Shown piece by piece: positions 41,058-52,553 of a stretch of DNA of 64,000 bases. A model generated the notes under the pieces. The model did no database searches, was not told the origin of the DNA, and saw only the letters and a list, made by a program, of their open reading frames with translations. The DNA is from Emiliania huxleyi CCMP1516 (taxonomy: Eukaryota; Haptophyta; Isochrysidales; Noelaerhabdaceae), in contig NW_005201613.1 of assembly GCF_000372725.1 (NCBI RefSeq), positions 227,165-291,164 on the forward strand. The letters run 5' to 3'. The position numbers were made by a program, and so were the translations under genes. Numbering within the stretch: position 1 is the stretch's first letter; the number at the start of each line of letters is the position of its first letter.

Positions 41058-41524
41058 GTGAGGACCACCCGAGATCACCCGAGATCACCCGAGATCACCC
41101 GAGATCACACGAGATCACCCGAGCTCACCCGAGCGTGTCCGCTAGAGTGCCCGAGAGACACTCGCGCGCCGCAATGCGAGACGACACTCACAAGACACCT
41201 TTTTTACGCCCCCCTCCCCGCCCCCCGGCAGTACTTCCCTTGGTATGGCCGAGATGGCTTCCTCGCGAACCTGCTCCCCTATGGCACCCCGGCCACTGGC
41301 GTTGGCCTCTTCGGCTCCATACGCTCTCCTATGAGTCCGTGGGTTCGCGCGATTTTCGCCTTCCGACCTCTTTCGTGTGGGACCGGCCATCCCAGCTTGG
41401 GATACCCCCGAAGTCTTCCCTCTGCTTTGGGGCGGCCTTCTTATGAACAAGCCCTTTTTCTGAGCCGGGTGTAATTCCAAATTCCTCCGATACCGCGGGG
41501 AGCCACCCAGGGGGGACTCCCCGC
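41058..41524 (+). other. Lipase 3' region up to the gap
   Basis: After the donor at 41058 comes a 10-bp tandem array, CCCGAGATCA, at 41067-41133. A pyrimidine tract and CAG at 41229-41231 then precede a possible exon with YFPWYGRDGFLANLLPYG. The last 60 bases before the gap are GC-rich and self-complementary (GGGGAGCCACCC / GGGGGGACTCCCC). Confidence 0.5.
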
Positions 41525-42215
41525 NNNNNNNNNNNNNNNNNNNNNNNNNNNNNNNNNNNNNNNNNNNNNNNNNNNNNNNNNNNNNNNNNNNNNNNNNNNN
41601 NNNNNNNNNNNNNNNNNNNNNNNNNNNNNNNNNNNNNNNNNNNNNNNNNNNNNNNNNNNNNNNNNNNNNNNNNNNNNNNNNNNNNNNNNNNNNNNNNNNN
41701 NNNNNNNNNNNNNNNNNNNNNNNNNNNNNNNNNNNNNNNNNNNNNNNNNNNNNNNNNNNNNNNNNNNNNNNNNNNNNNNNNNNNNNNNNNNNNNNNNNNN
41801 NNNNNNNNNNNNNNNNNNNNNNNNNNNNNNNNNNNNNNNNNNNNNNNNNNNNNNNNNNNNNNNNNNNNNNNNNNNNNNNNNNNNNNNNNNNNNNNNNNNN
41901 NNNNNNNNNNNNNNNNNNNNNNNNNNNNNNNNNNNNNNNNNNNNNNNNNNNNNNNNNNNNNNNNNNNNNNNNNNNNNNNNNNNNNNNNNNNNNNNNNNNN
42001 NNNNNNNNNNNNNNNNNNNNNNNNNNNNNNNNNNNNNNNNNNNNNNNNNNNNNNNNNNNNNNNNNNNNNNNNNNNNNNNNNNNNNNNNNNNNNNNNNNNN
42101 NNNNNNNNNNNNNNNNNNNNNNNNNNNNNNNNNNNNNNNNNNNNNNNNNNNNNNNNNNNNNNNNNNNNNNNNNNNNNNNNNNNNNNNNNNNNNNNNNNNN
42201 NNNNNNNNNNNNNNN
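41525..42215. other. Assembly gap (691 N)
   Basis: An unbroken run of N. The two minus-strand frames that read through it are meaningless. Confidence 1.
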
Positions 42216-45200
42216 CCACCCTTTTTGGGTCTGTTGGACGCGTCCTAGCGAGGACCTCTCGTTCTGGGGCTTCTGGCTCGACGGCAGGAGCGCACGGGTC
42301 GGGCGGGGTCGGATGCTTTCGCCGGGCGTTCGGCGGAAGCTCGCCGCCACAGGGGCGGGGCATGGGGCCGGGCTCGTATGCATGGGTGGGCATGTGCCAG
42401 TGCGGCGCTGCGTGGAATCACGCTCGAGTGGATTCAAGATCAGGGGGCAGTGGGCTGGCGGGTGGCGTTTCGTATCGGTGGCGGGGCGCGCACACTTCAT
42501 CGTTCATGGGGGGTTGTGTGCTTGTGTGGGCATCACTCAGTCGTGCTCCCAGAGAAACCTGCATGCTGCATGTGAACGGCACAGTGTGTGTCGTGTGAGG
42601 GGCGTTTCCGGCGGGGCCCCGGCTGAGAAGAGGAGAGGTATATATACTCTCTCCAGTCCACAAAGCGTTACAGGTGCCCCGCGCCGGTGTGCAACGGGCG
42701 GGCGAATGTGTTGTGTATTCTACATCAACAGATCGATTAAATTATCCCGAAAGACGTAATAATACACAGACGCTCAAGTCGTGCTCGACGCGGTCGAGGC
42801 TCGATGGATGCGCATGTGGCGCGCAACTCGCTCGATCGGCGACACACTCGAGAGAACGCATACATCAGAAAAGAGGCATTTCTCCCGTCCCTGTCTCAGA
42901 AGATCTCGGTCACCTGGGCGTTGGAGATGAACGAGCTACACAGCCCCGCCTCTCCGAGCCCTTTGCCGTTGCTGCACCGGCGCGTTTTGCCTCAGCAGGC
43001 ACAGTCAGGGAAGACCGGGCAGCACCTAAACTCAGAGGCGCTGCGCCAGCCGTACTTGCTGATGGCACGCGTGACCACACACTTACAGGTCTTGCCCGGG
43101 CGGTAGGTGAATGACGCCATCTCCTTGTTGATGGCGTTCTCCACCTCAGTCACTTGTGCTGCGGCTTGTGTGAGCGACACTGCTCGGCGACTGCCGGCAC
43201 ACTGTGAGACCATGGGTGTGAGGTTAAACCACGCTCCACGCTACCAGCGCTTGGTCACATCGGCCCCGAGGTCATATCCTTCTCCTCTGTTGATGGTAAC
43301 ACTTGTCTACCGGCTGGAGCCGAGCAGGAGGGCTTGACGCACAACCCCTGTTCAACTCACCCTCCACGACACCCCGTACACGGCGCGGTCGTTGAGGAAG
43401 AAAAGAGCTCGATTTATTTTACTGTTATCCATGTACCAAGAAGAAAAAAAAACTGTTCAGTTTTACGAAAAAGGGAGCTACCTGCTCCGGCGACACTAGG
43501 GACTCGGGCCTGATCCCGCACAAAACATCTCCACACACTCTCTCCTCTCTATGACACGACTCTCCGACCTTGGGCTAGATTCCCATATTTCACCACAAGC
43601 GCCAAACTGCTTCGCCGCGCGCTGCTTACAGCGTCAAGTGCGGCCCTTAGCTGAGTAGAACTCGAAGTGGGCGTCGAGGGGGCCTATAGTAGAGTGTGAG
43701 CCCGCGCGCTGCAAAGCTCGAGTGTGGGCGATGGCGCGAGCTGGGCCATGTACTAATTGCGTGCGACTGTTTCTGCCGTCTTTGAGGGGGCGTGGGCGTA
43801 GGAGTGGTGCTCTGCTACCCTTGCAGCCGAGCGCCTTCTCTCAGCTCCATTGCCTCTAGGGGTTGTGGCCGTGGATTTGGCCCCCTAGCCCCCCTCTCCG
43901 AGAGCAGGCCTGTCCAGTCTGTGTGGGTGGGGCGCCGTCGTGGCGTGAATCTTGCCTGCCCGTCGTGGCGTGAATCTTGCCTGCCGATGTTGGGGTGTTG
44001 CCGAGGTGGCGTGTCGGGGTGTCGCCGTACGCGGAGGGTAGGCAAGCGGTGGTGGGGACGGGTTCCGGGGCTTTGTCGAGCGTGGTAGTCGCCTCTGGTC
44101 TCGAGGTGTGAATGGAGCTGTGTGTCAGCTCTGACTATCTCGCGTGATATCGGCCGCGTTGGCGGTTTCAGCGTGCTTCAGGCGAGGGATTTGGTTGGTG
44201 AGGGCGCGGGTGGAACGCGTCCGAGGGATCGCGGGCGCGGGCGAGTGCCGAAGGCGGTGTGGCGCGCCTCAGACCGAGGTCTGTTTGCGCCTGTTTGCGC
44301 CTGGTCGCTTGCATAGGGTCGATCTCGGCGGTTGAGTTAGTGTTGGCACCCCGAGTGACTGGCTTGATTGTTGGGCTGAGTGCGAGCCCTAGGGCGCCTC
44401 ATCCGGCAGGCTGTCACTCGGCGGGGGTGGGGAACGCGAGACGGGGTCCATTTGTGGTTGGGACCGTGCGTGCGGGGTTGGGCGACTCGCAGCCGTGGGT
44501 GGGCACTGGGACATTGTTGACGCGCCTGCGGGCGTGCCTGCGGGCGCGTTTGAAAGCGCTGATGCGCCTCCTGCGAGCTATCCGTGGCAGCAGGAGCGCG
44601 GTTTTTCGTGAGAGGGTGTGAATCACCGTGTGTGCACCGGGCATTGGTGGATGGAGTGTAAGCGCGCAGTGAGAGGCGTGGTGAGAGGAGGGCGGCCATG
44701 CAGAGGCTGACTCGGGGATGCCTACTGGGATGGCGGCCGCAGGCTGCGGTGTGAAGGGCAGTCGCCGAACCACGGAGTCAAGGAGAGCCATAGAGCCGAA
44801 GAGCCACAGCAGTGGCCCGGCTGCCATCAGCAGCTGCTCTGCGAGATTGCATCTCGCTACTCTCGGTGAAGTAACTCTGGGTACAGGAATTGTATGCCCC
44901 TGCTGGCTGTGACCGGGATAGGCCCCCGTTGGCCCGGGGGAGCTGCGGCTCACGCCCAGCCCCCCGCGTGTCGTCGCCGCCATGAGTGCACGTGGAACCG
45001 CACAGAATGTGCGATTGGCACATGCTGGACCCGTTACCTCGCCTCGCGGCGAGGTCGGCGCGACAAACCGCAATCGAGCGGGCGCAGCCGCTACGATTGC
45101 GGCGGGCTGACCGGCGGTGAGCGCTGTCGCTGCCGCTCCGAGCTTCCCCAGAGTCAGCAGCACAGCAAGCAACCCGTGTACGGCCTCACGCACAGTGGAG

Positions 45201-45848
45201 GGTTGTCGGCACCTGTCGGCGCCAGTCGCCCTTCCAGCGCAGTGAAGCCGCGCCGTGTGCTGCTGCCGAGCCGCCGCAAGTCGGCTTTGAGGCCGACTTG
45301 TGGCTGGCAGTGGAGCCCTGAGCATGCTCGAGGACTGTGCCAGAGTTGAGGTACTGCGGCGTACATTGCTCAACACTGCGAACGAATTTTGACATGAGAC
45401 CAACGCGCATGCGTTGGTTTGCAGTGACCTCGCCTGCGTCGTGCGACGCGGCGCGGACCAGGTGAGGCGATCGTCCGCCCCGACGGCGGGCCGGACGGAT
45501 GGGTACGTCGTCATAGGGTACGCGACGATAAAAAAGATTTTTCCATGTACCAAGAAGAGAAGGAGGCTACGTCCTAACAAATAACGTGAAGACGCCAGGG
45601 AGGGATGGGTGGGACATGGACGCATGCCGAATGCGCGAATTGTTTTTTCTTGTCGCCGGCCAAGAGCGGAATGCGTCGCGCCTATAACGCGAAGACTGCT
45701 GAAGGACGCGCCGCGAGCCGAAGTATGCCCAACGCGGCACCACCGCCGGAGCCGCGCTCCTGGCCGACCGGCGATTGTGACGATCCCGACCCGCTCACGG
45801 CAGGTCCATTGCTGAAGCGTGGCGGCACCTGGCGGAGCTACGCGTACA
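42216..45848. other. Gene-poor region, no supported gene
   Basis: Composition differs from the flanks, with more T/G-rich sequence. A 495-codon minus-strand frame (44414-45901) has no domain and resembles chance. A 73-codon frame at 42992-43213 (minus) with YRPGKTCKCVV and CCPVFPDCAC could be a cysteine-rich exon but is unsupported. A duplicated CCCGTCGTGGCGTGAATCTTG-like segment lies near 43930-43980. Confidence 0.45.
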
Positions 45849-46424
45849 ATGACGGAATACACGGCAATTTCAGCCGAAGCCGGCCAGCTGCTCATCTGCA
45901 AGAAGGGCGGGCGCGATGCGTCGCTTCGATGCGTGGATCCAGAGGTTCTGCTGGCCGAATGCGAGCGGCTTGGGCTGGTCGAGGAGCTCGTTCACGGCGG
46001 CGATGAGGCAAGAGTCGAGCATCAGCTCGTTGCCACCACCAGCGGGGTGCTGTTCGAGATAGAGTTCTCGGAGGGCGTTCGGTTTACGCCACGGCTAGTG
46101 CCGCCGGGTGTAGCCTTTGCAGTGCCGGGTCCGGACGGGCCTTCGCGCCAGCTCACGACGCAGGAGGGGGACGTCGAGCTGCTTATCGACGACCCGAGTG
46201 ACGAGGGCAACTCTGTTAGCTTGCTGCTTCGCAAGGAGACGGCCGCGGAGCACAAGGCGACGCTCCAAGAGATGGCCGACGCCGCGAAGCGCATTGCTGG
46301 CGAGGAGGCCGCGGAGGAGGCCGCGAGAGAGAAGCGGCGCGTTGAGCGGCGCGAGCGGGAGGAGGCGCGGAAGGCGGCGGGCGTCAAGAAGCGCAAGCGG
46401 CGGAGGAAGCCAGACAAGTGGTGA
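45849..46424 (+). CDS. Hypothetical nuclear-type protein with charged coiled coil
   Basis: 191 residues from the ATG at 45849; the in-frame GTG at 45819 is less likely. The N-terminal half looks globular (LLICKKGGRDASLRCVDPEV, then VLFEIEFSEGVRFTPRLVPP). A highly charged helix follows (EEAAEEAAREKRRVERRERE), ending in a lysine/arginine cluster (KKRKRRRKPDKW), a likely nuclear or nucleolar signal. No family is recognised. The codon pattern and continuous frame support a real gene. Confidence 0.55.
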   Translation: MTEYTAISAEAGQLLICKKGGRDASLRCVDPEVLLAECERLGLVEELVHGGDEARVEHQLVATTSGVLFEIEFSEGVRFTPRLVPPGVAFAVPGPDGPSRQLTTQEGDVELLIDDPSDEGNSVSLLLRKETAAEHKATLQEMADAAKRIAGEEAAEEAAREKRRVERREREEARKAAGVKKRKRRRKPDKW

Positions 46425-47004
46425 GACGAGAGTAGCGCGAAGGACTGGAGATCAGCTGAGGCCGTTCGCGGTACATCGGTGATCACATGGGCGCGACGGT
46501 CGTGGCGAGATCAGCTGATTATCGGCGCCCTTGGCCACCCGAGACCCGTCCGCAGCGCTCCCCACTGAGAGAGCTCTTGCACGGCTGAGAGAGCTGTGCC
46601 TGTGGGTTAGGAGGCTGTGTGCGCGTCCGCGCGAGCCATCATCTAGCAAGGTGTTAAAAGGTAAAACAGTGACACTCGCCGTCCGCTCCGGCTCTTTTTT
46701 CGCGCACTGCCGTTGCCGATTGTTTTTTCTTGTCACACACTCGCGCAACGGGTCTTTAGCAGGCGGGCCCCAGACAGAGCTCCACGGTTCAGTTTTTGCG
46801 ATATCGAGCGAGAAGAGCGCGCCACTGCTCCGCTGCAGCTTCGCCCAGGTGACGTCAGAGCCCTAGAGGTGGCGTGGCTCTCCGGGCGGCTGCAGCTCGA
46901 GGGGCTCGGGCAGGTTGACCACCACGCGCATGGACAGAGCGGTGCTGAAACGCAAGCGACTTTGAGAGGTGTCTCGGGAACGTCGAACTTCCTCGATGAC
47001 AAAA

Positions 47005-47370
47005 ATAAAAAACAACGCCGAGGCGCACTCGTCGACTTTGACTATTATCTGTCCTCGGGAGGGCGGCGGCGGCCGTGTAGGGGTGGCGGCGCGCTCCTGG
47101 TGACAAATAGTCGCCGCACAGTGCAACACGGCTGCTCACACACCCAGCCGTCGTGCTCTGGTTCGCCTCTTAGATCGCCTCTGCCACCGAGATACCGAGG
47201 CCGAGGCGCACTCGTCGACTTGGGCTATTATCTGCCGCGGCGAGCTCCCGGTTGCAAATACGGGGCGGCTCGCGCCCCCATCCGCGCACCAGCGTGCCAC
47301 TCTAGTCCCGCCTGCCGCCCAGATACCGAGGGCGGGGCGCACTCTTCGACTTGGGCTATTATCGATCAAC
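47005..47370. repeat. Tandem-like repeat units, left cluster
   Basis: Units begin GAGGCGCACTCGTCGACTT, continue CTATTATCTG, and end near CCGAGATACCGAGG (copy 1, 47013-47193) and CCCAGATACCGAGGG (copy 2, 47194-47333). A third partial start is at 47336-47365. The element body GGGAGGGCGGCGGCGG and the GTGTAGGGG segment recur at 48297-48480. Confidence 0.75.
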
Positions 47371-47496
47371 ACTTTCGATAGACCGAAAGTAAGATCGTTC
47401 GGTGCAGAAACCCCGGCCATGCCCATGTAACGCAATTGTGCTCGATTTTTTTGATTTTTTGGTCGAGAAGTGTCTCCAAGTCTTCTGGACCCATCG

Positions 47497-48348
47497 ATGG
47501 CCGTCGCCTCGACGCCGCTCGTCGCGGCACCATCGTGCCCGGCCTGGGCGAAGCATCGTCGCGGGCGCCAGCCGCAGTTCGACGGCAAGCCGTGCGAGCC
47601 TGCCGAGGAGGAGGACATGTGGCTGTGCCTGGCCGACGGCCGCGCGCGCAGCACCGCCGACCTGAAGCGCCTGGCGACAGCCGCTCGGGTGCGAGCGAAA
47701 CGAGCACGAGATGCAGCCGCCGCGAACACGCGCGATCGGCAGGCGCGCGACCAGCGCCGCCGGCAGCGTGAGCAGCACGACCGGCGCGCAGCGCCGGCGG
47801 TCGCCAAGACCGTGCGCCCACAACGCGGCCAGTGCGGCTGCCCGGCGCACGCGGTGTGCGGCATGTGCGTCGACCAGGGCAAGCTCGCCGCGGCCGAGCA
47901 GGCGGCCATCGACCTGGAGACGCGCTTCCACGCCTCGACGAACGTCGTCATGGACCTGGAGCGGCTCGAGGACGAGACGGCGGCGCTGCTGCAGCGCTGC
48001 GTGCACGTCTCCGACGAGACGAAGCGGCGGCTGCTGGGCGAGTGGAGCGACGAGCGCATGGCGCACGCGCTGCCGCTGCACGCATGCGCCTCGTGCGGCG
48101 TGCGGGACCCGTCGCTGACGTACACGCGGGTTGACGTGTCGGCGCTGCCGCGTACTGTGTCTGTGCGCGTAGCCGGCGGCGAAGACCAGACGCGGCACGT
48201 GTTTGAGCTCTCGCCCGAGCAGTGCGCTAAGTATCGAGGTCTTCAAAACAAAAAGGTGCGCCTTGCGTTTCCCAACGGAGGAGTTGCGGTGTTGATCGCC
48301 GCGGGAGCCCTCTTATTTGCCACCGGGAGGGCGGCGGCGGCGGTGTAG
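47497..48348 (+). CDS. Probable mobile-element-encoded protein
   Basis: 283 residues from the ATG at 47497. Features are an N-terminal WLCLADGRARSTADLKRLAT segment, an Arg/Ala-rich coiled region (RDRQARDQRRRQREQHDRRA), a cysteine cluster CGCPAHAVCGMC, then HALPLHACASCGVRDPSLTY. Cys-rich CxxCG segments of this sort occur near the N-terminus of some eukaryotic transposon proteins (DUF6570/Helitron-associated), but this is weak. The last ~25 codons run into the flanking repeat, so the stop may be accidental. Direct repeats on both sides support a mobile element. Confidence 0.4.
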   Translation: MAVASTPLVAAPSCPAWAKHRRGRQPQFDGKPCEPAEEEDMWLCLADGRARSTADLKRLATAARVRAKRARDAAAANTRDRQARDQRRRQREQHDRRAAPAVAKTVRPQRGQCGCPAHAVCGMCVDQGKLAAAEQAAIDLETRFHASTNVVMDLERLEDETAALLQRCVHVSDETKRRLLGEWSDERMAHALPLHACASCGVRDPSLTYTRVDVSALPRTVSVRVAGGEDQTRHVFELSPEQCAKYRGLQNKKVRLAFPNGGVAVLIAAGALLFATGRAAAAV

Positions 48349-48480
48349 GGGCGGCGGCGAGCTCCCGGTTGCAAATACTCACCTCACAGTCCAAGATGAC
48401 GACTCGCGCCCCCGTCCGCGCTCTGGTGTGTTGCTTGGGTCGCCTCTGCTGCTGTGTCTCTGTCTTAGCCAGATATCGAG
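48297..48480. repeat. Direct repeat, right copy
   Basis: GGGAGGGCGGCGGCGG, GTGTAGGGGCGGCGGCGAGC, TCCCGGTTGCAAATAC and a terminal CCAGATATCGAG match the units at 47005-47370 in the same orientation, bracketing the ORF at 47497-48348. Confidence 0.75.
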
Positions 48481-48499
48481 AGCGCGCGACGACAACCAA

Positions 48500-48690
48500 C
48501 CCTAACCCTAACCCTAACCCTAACCCTAACCCTAACCCAGACCCTAGCCCGAAGAACCCAAAGCATTCACCGAGAGCTCGTGTCGACGGACCGCTGATTC
48601 CTCCATTTGGTTTCGGCCCAAACCGGGCCATTCTCTTAGGAGCTGCACAACGGCTTGAACTCTCTGACCCTAACCCTAGCCCTAACCCTA
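48500..48690. repeat. Internal telomere-like (CCCTAA)n runs
   Basis: Six to seven uninterrupted CCCTAA units lie at about 48500-48538, followed by degenerate ACCCTAGCC units. A second short run (ACCCTAACCCTAGCCCTAAC) is at 48667-48688. The motif is the common eukaryotic telomere repeat. The locus is internal in this window. Confidence 0.9.
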
Positions 48691-49044
48691 GGGCTACAGT
48701 ACCCCATCGCAGCAGCGTCGCCGCCGCTGCAGCGTCGCCAGTGCAGCGTCGCCAGTGCACAAAGCGCAATGGACCACAGGTCTGCACTCATGGCACAAGC
48801 TCACTGGTGTGAGGATTCATTGCCACTGTACAAGGTGCTGTGCAGCACCTGAGGGCTACCTGAGTACTGCCATGTTTGCTACATCAACAGGGGCGCAACT
48901 GAGCTGCAACTGAGCTAGAACTTGAGAGGCTGCAACTGAGGGATGAAAGCACTGCCAGCGAAGTTTGATTGCTGCTGCAACCCTGAGTTTCTAACTCTGT
49001 GACTCCAATGGGTCTACCTGGTACGTCTCTGCTGTGTTAGGATC

Positions 49045-49265
49045 ATCAGAGGTGTCGAGCGGTGTCGAGCGGTGTGTCGAGCGGTGTCGAGCGGTGTCGA
49101 GCGGTGTCGAGGGGTGTCGAGGTGTCGAGTTTGGCACCTTGACCGGCGAGCGTGGTACCAGCCGAGATGGTGTCGAGGGGTGTCGAGGGGTGTCGAGGGG
49201 TGTCGAGTTGGCACGGGGTGTCGAGGTGTCGAGTTGGTGTCGAGGTTTGGTGTCGAGGTGTCGAG
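49045..49265. repeat. GGTGTCGAG minisatellite
   Basis: Roughly 15 units of 9-10 bp (GGTGTCGAGC, GGGTGTCGAG, GGTGTCGAGTT), interrupted by a unique 40-bp segment near 49130-49165. There is no coding signal on either strand. Confidence 0.9.
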
Positions 49266-49592
49266 GCCAGGGCTGGCCAGGGCTCAGCTTTGTACCCGGT
49301 CGCGCAGCGCCGCACATGCGCTGCGCGCGTCGCGTGCCCCCACTGCAACATCAGGCTCGGCCCGATGTAGTGTTTTTTTCACTCTACACTTTTCGTTGCT
49401 ACACCGTCTCTCAAATCGAGACTCACGAGAGATGGGCAGTCTCCGATAAAGCCTACCCGCTCTAGCTGGCGCGCGCAAACTCGTCGAGAGAAGGACTCAT
49501 GGAGTCGAGACGACTGGGACTGCCGTGCCGGGTCGCTGCCAACGCGCCAGGGGGCACAGAATATGACACACGTTCTACCCTCTGCCTCGGGC

Positions 49593-52553
49593 TCACGCCA
49601 GCGGGTCGTGCTTGAAGTGGACTCCCTTGAGCCGAGTGAAGGCCTTGAAGCCGTGCGCCGAGAGGCTGGCGCCCTTGCCCGACGCCTTTGCGCCGGTCCA
49701 CGGCAGCAGCGGGTCGAGGTAGTCGCACCGGTTCATAAAGACGGTGCCCACGTCGACGCGCGCCGCAAAGGCCTCGGCGCGTTCGACGTCGGAGGTGAAG
49801 ATGCAGGCGGTCAGGCCAAAGGGCGAGTCGTCCACCGCCTCGGCCGCCTCGGCATCGGAGGCGACCTTGCACACGCCGAGCACGGGCCCAAAGGACTCGT
49901 CGCGCATCAGCGCCATCGAGTGGTCGCAGCCGTCGAGTAGCGCCGGAGCGAAGAAGCGGCCGCGCCCCGTCGCGGGGCACGCCGTCTCGACGCCGCCGCA
50001 CAACAGCCGCGCCCCCTTGGCCGTCGCGTCGAGCACCTGCCCGCGCAAAAAGGCGGGCGCGGAGGGGAGAGCGAGCGGGCCGAGGCTGGTGGCGCCGTCG
50101 CGCGGGTCGCCGAGCCGGTACGCCCTCACGAGCTCAAGCGCACGCGCCACAAACTCCTCGTGTACCGTCTCGTGCACAAAGACCCGCTCGATGGCGCAGC
50201 ACGACTGCCCGGCGTTGTAAAAGGCGCCGTCGACGAGCGACGCGGCGGCGGCGGCGACGTCCGCGTCGGCAGCCACGTACGCGCCGTCCTTGCCACCCAG
50301 CTCGAGCGTCGTGTCGATGAAGCGGCGGCTCGCGGAGGCGTGGACCGCGTGGCCCGCCTTGACCGAGCCGGTGAAAGAGACGAGGCCAATCTGCGGCAGC
50401 TCGATGGCCGCGTGCACCGCCTCGTTGCTGCAGGGTAGCGCCTGTGGGGAGGGGTGGCGAGAGGGCGGTGAGGCTTGTGGTGGTGCGGTGAGGCTTGTGG
50501 CGGTGAGAGGGCTGAGGGCGCGACTAGAAAGGGCCCTCCAACGGGCTCGCCTGCACGAGGCCCGCCGGCGCGCCGGCGGCGGCGAAGGCGCGCTCAAAGG
50601 CGTCGGCGCACAGCGGCGTGCGCGGCGAGTGCTTGAGCTGCACGGCGTTGCCGGCGAGCACCGCAGGCACCACGCAGTTGACGGCGGTCAGCAGCGGGTA
50701 GTTCCACGGCGCAATGGCGAGCACGACGCCGACAGGGACCTTCTCGATGCGCCGCGTGAAGCTTGGCTTCTCGGGGAGCTGCTCCGGCGCGAGGGACGCC
50801 GGCGCGAGCGCCATCATCGCCTCGGCGCGCTCGCGGACCCCGCGCACCTCGCCGCGGCTCGCCGCGAGCGGCTTGCCCATCTGTGCCGTGATGTCGGCCG
50901 CGACCCGATCCACGTCCGCCTCGAGCGCGTCGAGGAACCGGCCGCACAGCTCCACTCGCTCCGCGACCGTCGTCTCCGCAGCCCACTCGCGCTGCACCCG
51001 CGCCGCGGCGACCGCCTGCGGGTCATAGGCTGAGGCTGCCGACTGCTCCTGCCGACGTGTGCGTGTGCGTGGGTCCTCTGAAGGCTGCCTGCGCGACCGC
51101 CTCCGACGCCCCGAGCAGCCGCACTCGCGCCGCCTCGGAGCCGTCGTACGGGTTGTCGACCACAACCTCTCCCGGCCTGGCTGCCGGCGCGCCCAGCGGC
51201 TTGCCCAACCGCCCCGCCGCGCCGACGAGCTGCGAGCCGGCGAGGCCCGGCGGCGGGTAGCGTGCCTCCGCCCGCGGCCCGCGCACGTGGTCGAGGTCTC
51301 GCCGCCGCTGCGGCAGCACGAGGTGCTGAAGCCAGTTCGCTATCTCGCGGGCGCGGCGCGCGGGGTCGATGACATCGTCGCCGACGGCGAGCCGGCGCCG
51401 CAGCTCGAGATTGGACGGGTCGGCGGCGAGCGCCTCGAGGTCGCGCGAGTAGCGGAGCAGCTCCTCCTCGCTCGAGTACTGCGCGCGGCGGCAAGAGGCG
51501 CGGCGGTGAGAGACGGCGTGGCGAGGGGTGGCGGTGAGGGGCGGTGAGGGGCGGCGGCGGCGGGGAGGGGGGAGGGGGGGGGGGGGGGGCGCTGAGAAGG
51601 AGGTGCCGCCGCACCTCCCCCTGCTCGACCAGCAGGCTGCGCGACGCCGGCAGCCGCATCAGGCGGGCAATCTCGCCGAGGTCAAGCTCGGGGTGGTACT
51701 GGACCGACCAAAACTCGCCGCCGTCGATGCGGACGGCGAGCCCTTGCACCGGCGTGAAGTCGTTCGACGCGAGCACCTCCGCCTCGACGCCGGGCCTGCA
51801 CACGGGCGCCGCGGCCCAGCTGGCCGCGACGTGGTCCGTGTGCGCGGCGCAGCCGTCAAAGGTCTGGAGGCAGCCGTCAAACATCGGGTGGCGCCGCCCC
51901 GACCGAGTGAGGGCGATGCCGCGCGCGATGCCGTGCTCGCGCCCCCGCGGGTTGGGCTCACACGGGATGCCCGCCGCGGCCGCCGAGATCTGGAGGCCCC
52001 AGCAAGAGCCGTACTGCGGCACGGCGGCCTGAAAGCAGCGGCGCGCGAGCTCGATCTGGCGCGTCACCTCGGGCTTGTCCTCGTGGATCGTGAGCGAAGA
52101 CCCCGTCCCTGCGCCACCGAGCGTGCTCAGGCGAGCGAGCGAGCGGGCGGTGGGGCGGGCGCTGCGAGAGGTCGGAGGGCGGGCGCTGCACTCACATACG
52201 ACGCCGTCAAAGCGCGAGAGTTCGCCAACTTCAGCGAGCTCTTGCACCGAGTCGGCCGGGTGGCAGTACGAGAGGCGCAGCTCGTGATCTTCGGGGCAGA
52301 TGCGCGAAAGCAGCGCCGCAAACGTGTCTGACGCGGTTGTGCAGCCCGCAGAGGTGAGGCGCTCCCGGCCCGCGCGATCATCTGCCTCAACGATGAGCAG
52401 CCGGAGTGGTGTAGCGGGCGTTGAAGTGGCAGTGGTGGCGGCGGCGGCGGAGGACCTGGCGGAGAAGGCTCGCCGCGGCAGCCGAATCGAGAGCGGCGGC
52501 CGCCGAGCCCGCGGAAGCATTGGCCACGTCGGCAGATATCGAACGGAGAACAA
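49593..52553 (-). CDS. Class I glutamine amidotransferase-aldehyde dehydrogenase fusion
   Basis: Five exons join in frame: 52196-52553, 51615-52108, 51089-51478, 50551-51015 and 49593-50441 (851 residues). An Arg/Ser-rich N-terminus (PRRAFSARSSAAAA) suggests mitochondrial import. The GATase domain (about 50-270) has FDGVV joined to TGSSLTI across intron 1, the nucleophile in PQYGSCWGLQ and the His/Glu pair in YHPELD. The aldehyde dehydrogenase follows: VVVDNPYDGSEAA, AIAPWNYPLL, SFTGSVKAG, LELGGKD with the general base, NAGQSCCAIERV with the active Cys, and RDESFGPV. Introns 1-2 have GT donors, 3-4 GC donors. One possible role is polyamine breakdown, where an ALDH and a class I GATase-like hydrolase act in sequence (PuuC then PuuD). 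Confidence 0.85.

Noticed and set aside
41142-42500. Minus-strand frames crossing the gap
   Set aside because: They are open only because N codons contain no stops.
44414-45901. 495-codon minus-strand frame
   Set aside because: No domain, no bias expected of a gene, and it spans several composition changes. Best read as chance in GC-rich DNA.
49045-49265. Regular short repeats that could suggest a CRISPR array
   Set aside because: Units are 9-10 bp, contiguous and without unique spacers, in a eukaryotic context. It is a minisatellite.
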